From Clostridium jeddahitimonense (GTDB lineage: Bacteria; Bacillota; Clostridia; Clostridiales; Clostridiaceae), in NCBI GenBank assembly GCA_000753455.2, contig LM994670.1, positions 2,812,091 to 2,859,259 of the forward strand: a stretch of DNA of 47,169 nucleotides, written 5' to 3'. A program made the translations under genes and the position numbers. Numbering within the stretch: the first letter of the stretch is position 1; each line of letters starts with the position of its first letter. The notes under the pieces are model-generated. The model saw only the letters and a program-made list of their open reading frames with translations, made no database searches and was not told the origin of the DNA. Of this stretch, positions 41,744-47,169 are shown in pieces.

Positions 41744-41948
41744 AAAATATTATCTATCTGAACCTTTATTTAATTTAAATTTATAATTTAGTCTTTTGTT
41801 TCAAGACCTAATTATATTTTAACATAATCTTCTTATAAATCAAGTCAAATTTTATATTTTTTATACTCTTTAGAATTTTTTTACTCCCATAAAATTTAGA
41901 ATTTCCCATAATAAATAATCTTATAAATAATAAATTTATAAAAATAAA

Positions 41949-41983
41949 CCTACACATATTAATTCATATGTGTAGGCTTTTTT
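41949..41983 (-). terminator. Terminator of the ECF operon
   Basis: CCTACACATAT and ATATGTGTAGG form an 11-bp stem with a 6-nt loop directly after the ecfT stop codon, followed by TTTATTTT on the minus strand. Confidence 0.8.
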
Positions 41984-42808
41984 CTAGAACGGGTTGAAGA
42001 ATCTTCCTCCATTTAACTTGGTTGCTACTAAAGCTGCTATAAATACGCATATTACTACTGCTATAGCTATATAATCCCTCTTTTCAAAAGGTCTACCACT
42101 ATACCAAGTACGCTTTTTATTATTTCCGAAAGCTCTAAGTTCCATAGCTGAACTTATACTTTCTATCCTCTCTAAACTTGAGAATATAAGAGGCATAATT
42201 ATAGCTGCTGAATTTTTTATACGACTAGTTAATCCAGCCTTTTTAGACATATCTATTCCTCTAGCTTGTTGCGCAAAAGATATATCGTGATAATCTCTTT
42301 GGATATCCGGTATATATCTTAAAGCTATAGCAACAGAATAAGATATTTTATAACTAACTCCTATACGATTTAATGATGCTGCAAATTCACTTGGGTTAGT
42401 GGTAACCATAAATAGCAACGCCATTGGTATTATAGAGAAATATTTTAAAGTTACATTAAACTGATAAAATAATTGTTGTGTTGTTAATGTATAAGGTCCA
42501 ACAAGATGGAAAAGATCCGTTCTTGAATTATATATCTCAACTCCCTCATAAGGTGAAAAGAAAAATATAGCAATATTATTTATAAGTAGAAATACTAAAA
42601 TAAAATATAATACAAAAGAAATATCCTTAAATTTTACTTTAGACACTTTAAACATAATAATACTAAATATAAACATTGCACCTAATATACGTGTATCATA
42701 AGTAACCATAGATGCTAAAGCCCAAAATACTAATGCAATAAGCTTAGTTGCTCCTGTTAGCTTATGAATAGGTGATTTTAAGTCTTGGTATTCTAACATA
42801 GCACTCAT
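41984..42808 (-). CDS. ecfT: ECF transporter transmembrane (T) component
   Basis: A 274-residue membrane protein with about five or six hydrophobic segments. The cytoplasmic coupling helix carries the EcfT motifs AQQARGID and, later, AMELRAFG, the two Ala-Arg-Gly type motifs that contact the ATPases. It joins the S component to the ATPase for vitamin or nucleobase-like uptake. The ATG overlaps the stop of ecfA (ATGA), so translation is coupled. Last gene of the operon; a terminator follows at once. Confidence 0.9.
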   Translation of the reverse strand: MSAMLEYQDLKSPIHKLTGATKLIALVFWALASMVTYDTRILGAMFIFSIIMFKVSKVKFKDISFVLYFILVFLLINNIAIFFFSPYEGVEIYNSRTDLFHLVGPYTLTTQQLFYQFNVTLKYFSIIPMALLFMVTTNPSEFAASLNRIGVSYKISYSVAIALRYIPDIQRDYHDISFAQQARGIDMSKKAGLTSRIKNSAAIIMPLIFSSLERIESISSAMELRAFGNNKKRTWYSGRPFEKRDYIAIAVVICVFIAALVATKLNGGRFFNPF

Positions 42809-44511
42809 TTCGCTCTAACACTCCTGTCATAATCAATAAATCTCTTAACAAAATTTCTTGGATTTTCTAAGTTAGCCTTTAAAACTAGTTCATAAACTGA
42901 TGTCTCTTTAAGATTAGCAGCTTCTATTACCTTACTATCTGTAAGAATATTTGCAGCTGTATCATCAGCTATCTTTAATCCATCAGCTAAAGCAATAGCT
43001 CTATTAGTGTACTCTAACATTAAATGCATATCATGAGTTATCATGACTATAGTTACACCTTTATTATTTATTTCCTTTAAGAATTCCATTATTTCTGTAT
43101 AATGTTTAAAATCTTGCCCTGCTGTTGGTTCATCTAAAATAATAACCTCTGGATTAAGTACTAAAATAGATGCTATAGTAACACGCTTCTTTTGCCCATA
43201 GCTAAGAGCTGATATCGGCCAATTACGGAATTCGTATAATCCACATATCTTTAATGTTTCATGTACTCTTTCCTTAATCTCTGACTCACTAACACCTCTT
43301 ACTTTAAGCCCTAAAGCTACTTCATCAAAAATCATAGTTTTAGATATCATTTGATTAGGGTTTTGCATTACTATACCAATTTTTTCAGCACGTTCTTTTA
43401 TAGATTCATTTTTAATATCTTTTCCATTAAATAGTATCTTTCCTGCTGTTGGTTTATAGAATCCACATATAAGCTTTGAAATAGTAGATTTTCCTGCACC
43501 ATTTTTACCAACAATACTTACCATTTCACCTTTATTAATCTTAAATGATAATCCATGTAAAATTTCTTTCTTTTCGTTATATGCAAACTTTATGTCTTGA
43601 AGCTCTAAAATAGCTTCATCGTTTGTAACTGCAACTTCTTCTTTTACATCCTCTACCCATGATTTTAATTTTTCTTCATAGGAATCAAGTTTTACAGTAT
43701 CTATATGCTCTGGAGCTATTTCAGGAGTTATTTTACATCCTGCATACTTTAAAGCTGTTATATATAACGGTTCTCTTATTCCTGTTTCCTCTAATATATT
43801 AGAAGATAATAATTCATTTGGAGTGATATCAGCTTTTATAACTCCTCTATCTACAACTATTATTCTATCAATACTTGAGTGAAGAACATCTTCCAAACGA
43901 TGCTCTACAATAAGTATTGTCTTATTTGTCTTTTCTTTTATTTGATCTATAAGTTCAATAGCATTCTTCCCAGTAGCAGGATCTAAGCTTGCTAATGGTT
44001 CGTCAAATAATAGTATGTCCACGTTATCTACCATAACCCCAGCTAGTGTAACACGTTGCTTTTGTCCCCCTGATAATCTATGAGGAGCAGATTCTAGGTG
44101 ATTATCTATTCCTACTATCTTTGATACTATATTAACTGTATCCTGCATCTCATCTTGAGGAACACAATCATTTTCTAATTTAAAAGCAATATCTTCCCCT
44201 ACTGTTAATCCAATAAATTGGCTATCTGGATCTTGAAGTACTGTTCCAACAACATTTGAAAGCTTTGCTATACTCATATCCTTAGTTTCTTGCCCGTTTA
44301 TTTTAAGACTTCCTGTTATTTTACCTTCATATGAGAAAGGTACAAGTCCATTTATACAGTTTGATAATGTACTTTTTCCTGATCCAGATGGACCAACTAT
44401 AAGTACTTTTTCACCTTCATATATAGTTAAATTTATATTGTTTAGTGTTGGCTTCGCTTGAGCTCTATATTGAAACGAAAAATCTTTGAACTCAATTACA
44501 GGTCTTTTCAT
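42805..44511 (-). CDS. ecfA: ECF transporter double ATPase
   Basis: A 568-residue protein with two fused ABC ATPase domains. The first has GPSGSGKST, LSGGQKQRV and LLFDEPLASLD; the second has GKNGAGKST, LSYGQKKRV and VIILDEPTAGQD, so both halves look active. It replaces the EcfA/EcfA' pair seen elsewhere. The start is ATG 44511 with GAGGGAG upstream; an ATG 14 codons earlier has no ribosome site. It overlaps ecfT by four bases. A terminator-like stem lies between it and the S-component gene. Confidence 0.9.
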   Translation of the reverse strand: MKRPVIEFKDFSFQYRAQAKPTLNNINLTIYEGEKVLIVGPSGSGKSTLSNCINGLVPFSYEGKITGSLKINGQETKDMSIAKLSNVVGTVLQDPDSQFIGLTVGEDIAFKLENDCVPQDEMQDTVNIVSKIVGIDNHLESAPHRLSGGQKQRVTLAGVMVDNVDILLFDEPLASLDPATGKNAIELIDQIKEKTNKTILIVEHRLEDVLHSSIDRIIVVDRGVIKADITPNELLSSNILEETGIREPLYITALKYAGCKITPEIAPEHIDTVKLDSYEEKLKSWVEDVKEEVAVTNDEAILELQDIKFAYNEKKEILHGLSFKINKGEMVSIVGKNGAGKSTISKLICGFYKPTAGKILFNGKDIKNESIKERAEKIGIVMQNPNQMISKTMIFDEVALGLKVRGVSESEIKERVHETLKICGLYEFRNWPISALSYGQKKRVTIASILVLNPEVIILDEPTAGQDFKHYTEIMEFLKEINNKGVTIVMITHDMHLMLEYTNRAIALADGLKIADDTAANILTDSKVIEAANLKETSVYELVLKANLENPRNFVKRFIDYDRSVRAK

Positions 44512-44619
44512 ATAAATCTCCCTCTTTACCTTCTGTTCGTCTATTTTGTTCATACTTAAAAATAATACTATATTTTTTCACTTCTGTATATCGCGAAGTT
44601 TTTCCATAAGCTATCTAAA

Positions 44620-44646
44620 AATACCGGAGAACATTACCCCGGTATT
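44620..44646 (-). terminator. Internal terminator between S-component and ecfA genes
   Basis: AATACCGG and CCGGTATT form an 8-bp GC-containing stem with an 11-nt loop, followed by TTTTAG on the minus strand. It lies within the operon and would lower transcription of ecfA-ecfT relative to the first two genes. Confidence 0.6.
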
Positions 44647-44663
44647 AAAAATTTAAGTATTTA

Positions 44664-45227
44664 CTAAGCTATGTCGTCTTCTCTATCTAAGCTTCCTTTT
44701 TTAACTCTGCTCTTTGCATAAGAGTAAAGTAATATAGTTCCTAGTACTGCTACTGTAATCATATTTAAGAAACCAGCTACAGCTCCTTGTACATATACTT
44801 TATTTGCAGGCTCAGCATATATTAATATATCTAATGAAGGTGCTACAACAAACCACGCTATTGCATTTGCTACAAATTGATATATATTAAATAATATCAT
44901 TTCTTTTTTACCAAATTCACCTTCATTAATCTTTAATCTCTTAGCTGAAAATCCAATAACTAATCCAACTATTGCAGAAGCAATTATCCAACTGAACCAT
45001 GGTGACCCATATGCAGTTAAATCAGTTAAAGTATGTCCAATAAACCCTATAGATACCCCAGCTATTGGTCCAAATATTACTGCCATTAAAGCTAAAAATC
45101 CATAAGCTGTATTAAATGTAGTATTTGGGATTGGAGTTGGAATCGCTGCAAAACGTGCTAATATCATGAAAACTGCTGAACCGATACCTATAGCAACTAT
45201 TGTTTTTATGCTTAAGTTGTTTTTCAT
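44664..45227 (-). CDS. ECF transporter substrate-binding (S) component, UPF0397 family
   Basis: A 187-residue membrane protein with five or six hydrophobic segments, of the UPF0397 family: the N-terminal [13 protein letters not shown] region, [32 protein letters not shown] and [11 protein letters not shown] are its marks. It is the part that binds the substrate in an ECF importer. The substrate of the family is not established; some databases name riboflavin without firm proof. Here it follows a SAM-splitting enzyme by 55 nt in the same operon, suggesting a ligand linked to SAM, adenosine or methionine. AGGGGAG precedes the ATG. Confidence 0.85.
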   Translation of the reverse strand: MKNNLSIKTIVAIGIGSAVFMILARFAAIPTPIPNTTFNTAYGFLALMAVIFGPIAGVSIGFIGHTLTDLTAYGSPWFSWIIASAIVGLVIGFSAKRLKINEGEFGKKEMILFNIYQFVANAIAWFVVAPSLDILIYAEPANKVYVQGAVAGFLNMITVAVLGTILLYSYAKSRVKKGSLDREDDIA

Positions 45228-45282
45228 CTACTTCTTCTCCCCTTGTTTTTTTTATTATTAGTTTAAAAATATTATAATAATA

Positions 45283-46140
45283 TTATTCGTAAATTATTCT
45301 TGGAGCCTTTCTTATTGATATTCTCCAATTTGTACCTGTTTGTATGTTATATGCCTTAGAGAATGAACCTTGATTTATAGCAACTGCTAAGCAATCTAAT
45401 GAGTTAACATAAACTAAAGTTTCTCCAACATGTACTTCTGCAAAAGAAGTTGCAAATACCATTATGTTTCTATAAACTTCTCTTGTATCATTTTTAATAG
45501 ATACTTCTACTCTATCACCATAGTTGATACCGCTATTCATAAATAATTCTCTACCAATGTTTGTCCAAAGACTTCCGAATCTTACATCTAGAACATCTAT
45601 TGTACCGGTAACTGCTTCTCCGTCCTTAGCTGGTTCTACAGTTGGTAATTCAACTATATCTTCAACATTTATCTTAGGTCCAACACCTTCAAAATCTATT
45701 ACTCCAGCAGCAAGTCTAGCACCTGTATAAGCATATACATCTCTTCCATGGAATGTATAAGATGCTCCTGAGTTTGGTAATCTATTTATATTTTCATCTA
45801 TCTCTCTCGCTTCAACAATTCCACACATACGTTTAACATGTGTTAATGTTCCATTGTCTGGAGTAACTATATATTGTCCTGTAATAGTTTTTGCTACTAT
45901 ACTCTTTCTATCAGTTCCTACTCCTGGATCAACAACTGATACGAAAACTGTACCTGACGCCCAATATGTAACAGTTTGAATTAATCTATATGAAGCCTCC
46001 CAAATATTATATTGTGGAATATCATGTGTTAAATTAAATATTCTTAAATCGCAATCAACCCCATGTGCAACTCCATACATAGCGCTAACTGCACCATCAG
46101 CTAAACCAAAATCCGTTTGAAATACTAAAGCATTTTTCAT
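45283..46140 (-). CDS. SAM hydroxide adenosyltransferase (DUF62)
   Basis: A 285-residue enzyme of the fluorinase/chlorinase superfamily. Members of the DUF62 branch split S-adenosylmethionine with water to adenosine and methionine. The N-terminal QTDFGLADGAVSAMYG, VVDPGVGTDR and TPDNGTLTH motifs are present, and Asp71, Arg78 and His131 match the catalytic triad in spacing (VVDPGVGTDR, FHGRD). It is a soluble trimer in the family. GGAGG precedes the ATG. First gene of an operon with an ECF importer; its promoter carries facing CGAAC boxes like those of the purine permease. Confidence 0.9.
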   Translation of the reverse strand: MKNALVFQTDFGLADGAVSAMYGVAHGVDCDLRIFNLTHDIPQYNIWEASYRLIQTVTYWASGTVFVSVVDPGVGTDRKSIVAKTITGQYIVTPDNGTLTHVKRMCGIVEAREIDENINRLPNSGASYTFHGRDVYAYTGARLAAGVIDFEGVGPKINVEDIVELPTVEPAKDGEAVTGTIDVLDVRFGSLWTNIGRELFMNSGINYGDRVEVSIKNDTREVYRNIMVFATSFAEVHVGETLVYVNSLDCLAVAINQGSFSKAYNIQTGTNWRISIRKAPRIIYE

Positions 46141-46174
46141 GTCTTTTCCTCCATCATGTCAAATTTACACTTCA

Positions 46175-46220
46175 AGTATATTATACGAACATTGCTTTAG
46201 TCAATACATTTTTTGTTCGT
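46175..46220 (-). promoter_or_regulatory. SAM hydrolase-ECF operon promoter with PurR-box-like dyad
   Basis: On the minus strand TTGACT (46199-46204), 18 bp and TATACT (46175-46180) give a promoter. ACGAACA (46185-46191) and TGTTCGT (46214-46220) form a perfect facing pair with 24 nt between their CGAAC/GTTCG cores; the -35 lies between them. Spacing and core resemble Bacillus PurR boxes and equal those at pbuG. A further half-site-like GTTCT is at 46235-46239. Confidence 0.55.
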
Positions 46221-46350
46221 TGTTGTAGTTTTTTGTTCTATTTTGTTGAATTATTGTTTTTAGACATACCTTTCAAGTATACTTTTATTGAGTAGTTATA
46301 GTCAAGTATATTTATATACATACTATTAATATACTAAACAATACTTTATA

Positions 46351-46394
46351 GGAGGTTATTAAGACGTCTAACTAATATCGTCTTAAGATAAATT
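46351..46394 (+). promoter_or_regulatory. Ribosome site separated from start codon by a hairpin
   Basis: GGAGG (46351-46355) stands 39 nt before the ATG, too far to work directly. Between them TTAAGACG (46359-46366) and CGTCTTAA (46379-46386) form a perfect 8-bp stem with a 12-nt loop. Folding brings the site to about 11 nt from the ATG. No other start codon fits the site. Confidence 0.5.
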
Positions 46395-47015
46395 ATGAAA
46401 ATTTTAGATAAATCATTTTATAACATCGACGCCCTTTCTCTTTCTAAAAAGTTATTAGGTAAAGTTCTTGTAAACCAAGTAAATGGAAAAGCTCTTAAAG
46501 GAATAATTGTAGAAACAGAAGCATATATAGGCGCTATAGATAAAGCCTCACATGCTTATGGTGGTAGGAGAACCGAAAGAACTGAAACGTTATACGGAGA
46601 GCCAGGAATAGTTTATGTTTATTCAATATATGGAATGTATTTTTGCTTTAATGTGATTTGTGGTGAAAAAGATGTTGCAGAAGGAGTGCTTATCAGAGGT
46701 TTGGAACCATTAGAAGGTTTTGAAGAAATGTCTTTTAATCGTTTTAAAAAGCCATATGAAGAGCTTACAAAATCACAAATAAAAAATCTTACTAACGGAC
46801 CATCAAAGTTATGTATAGCTATGAATATAAATAAAAGCAATAATAAAGAAAAGCTTATAAAAGAAAACTCACTTTATATTGAAGATCATGACATCGAAGT
46901 TTTACCTTCAAATATAGTAGAGACTACAAGAATAGGAATAGATTACGCTGAAGAAGCAGTTCATTTCCCTTGGAGATTTTATATTAAAGATAATCCTTAT
47001 GTATCAAAAAAATAA
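46395..47015 (+). CDS. mpg: 3-methyladenine DNA glycosylase (AAG/MPG type)
   Basis: A 206-residue base-excision repair enzyme, normal length. It flips out and removes alkylated or deaminated purines (3-methyladenine, hypoxanthine) from DNA. Conserved parts: [11 protein letters not shown], the active-site VETEAYIG with catalytic Glu, [33 protein letters not shown] and LTNGPSKLC. The ATG has only a distant GGAGG across a hairpin. Its last codons (Lys-Lys-stop) run into the AAAGTGC triloop repeat, so the end of the coding region overlaps the repeat as for two other genes in the window. Confidence 0.92.
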   Translation: MKILDKSFYNIDALSLSKKLLGKVLVNQVNGKALKGIIVETEAYIGAIDKASHAYGGRRTERTETLYGEPGIVYVYSIYGMYFCFNVICGEKDVAEGVLIRGLEPLEGFEEMSFNRFKKPYEELTKSQIKNLTNGPSKLCIAMNINKSNNKEKLIKENSLYIEDHDIEVLPSNIVETTRIGIDYAEEAVHFPWRFYIKDNPYVSKK

Positions 47016-47169
47016 AGTGCGAAGCACTTTGGTGAAAAGTTTGACTTCGTCAAAGGGGAAAAGTCAGCTGACGCTGAGGGGAAAAGTTCACTTCGTGACA
47101 GGGAAAATATCGCCTTTGGCAATAGTGAAGAGTATCTGAGTATTGCACTTTTTACTGCTACGATAGTAG
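47014..47169. repeat. Array of different small hairpins with a constant GGGGAAAAG spacer
   Basis: Five small stems follow each other every 23-25 nt: AAAGTGC-GAA-GCACTTT (47014), TTTGAC-TTC-GTCAAA (47040), TCAGC-TGAC-GCTGA (47064), TCAC-TTC-GTGA (47088), and AT.GCC-TTT-GGC.AT (47109). Between them stand GGTGAAAAG, GGGGAAAAG, GGGGAAAAG and a shorter GGGAAAA. The stems differ in sequence but all have loops of three or four bases. A sixth, CTGCTA-CGA-TAGTAG, lies at the very end (47155-47169), so the array goes on beyond the window. AATAGTGAAGAGT (47121-47133) also occurs in the right arm of the 31704 repeat. No open frame. Confidence 0.7.

Noticed and set aside
46185..46220. LexA (SOS) box near the DNA repair gene mpg
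   Set aside because: The clostridial/Bacillus SOS box has CGAAC and GTTCG 4 nt apart; here they are 24 nt apart and belong to the opposite-strand promoter.
46141..46394. SAM riboswitch or T-box before the SAM hydrolase operon
   Set aside because: No conserved riboswitch core or T-box sequence is seen; the leader is short and the dyad looks like a protein site.
47014..47169. CRISPR array
   Set aside because: The recurring 23-25 nt period suggested it, but the constant part is only 9 nt, the variable parts are palindromes, and no cas gene is near.

Overview
The window is very AT-rich and has the look of a low-GC Firmicute, most likely Clostridium sensu stricto. The reasons are strong Shine-Dalgarno sites with some TTG/GTG starts, short hairpin-plus-T-tract terminators after most genes, Firmicute-type proteins (PbuG, PyrR-regulated uracil permease, Nox, DUF4250, DUF2087, ECF transporters) and a PyrR attenuator. 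I saw no rRNA, tRNA, CRISPR array, prophage or insertion sequence. It reads as ordinary chromosome in which most genes are monocistronic or in pairs, with two clear operons.

Layout. 1-6100: a small anchored protein, a YdjC/ChbG-type deacetylase, a MerR regulator followed by a flavin-linked FMN/FAD lipoprotein reductase whose promoter has the 19-bp spacer typical of MerR targets, and NADH oxidase with a dyad over its -10. 6100-16800: YcxB-like membrane protein, P1 (DmpA-type) peptidase, CapA-like protein, HAD phosphatase, YdcF-like protein, a zinc-finger membrane protein, VanZ-like protein, a penicillin-recognising serine hydrolase, a zinc finger-LuxR-DUF2087 regulator and a small helical protein. 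16800-23400: a CPA2 antiporter, dUTPase, a secreted-type beta-domain protein whose ribosome site lies in a terminator hairpin, a PAS-GGDEF-EAL protein, and uracil permease behind a PyrR leader. 23400-28500: polysaccharide deacetylase, MATE exporter, small proteins, a YfcE-like phosphodiesterase and the PbuG-type purine permease.

28500-31700 is a zinc-uptake operon (substrate-binding lipoprotein, ATPase, permease, then a Fur/Zur regulator) with a candidate operator at the promoter. 31800-38800 holds a nucleotidyltransferase-like protein, type I pullulanase and glycogen debranching enzyme; these two alpha-glucan enzymes flank two secreted proteins on the opposite strand and share the same 12-bp operator palindrome. 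38900-41700: a DAO-Rieske oxidoreductase divergent from a tocopherol-cyclase-like protein, and a 50-aa zinc ribbon protein with a long leader. 41984-46140 is an operon for a SAM hydroxide adenosyltransferase plus a complete group of ECF transporter parts (UPF0397 S component, double ATPase, T component). The last gene is 3-methyladenine DNA glycosylase.

The most unusual material is non-coding. (1) Intergenic repeats built from short palindromes with mainly three-base loops occur at 24168-24327, 31704-31827 and 47014-47169. Their edge overlaps the stop codons of three unrelated genes, and the last copy becomes an array of different hairpins separated by a constant GGGGAAAAG spacer. (2) A pair of CGAAC boxes facing each other 24 nt apart lies at both the SAM-hydrolase/ECF operon and the purine permease. 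This suggests PurR control and a link between SAM breakdown to adenosine, ECF uptake and purine salvage.
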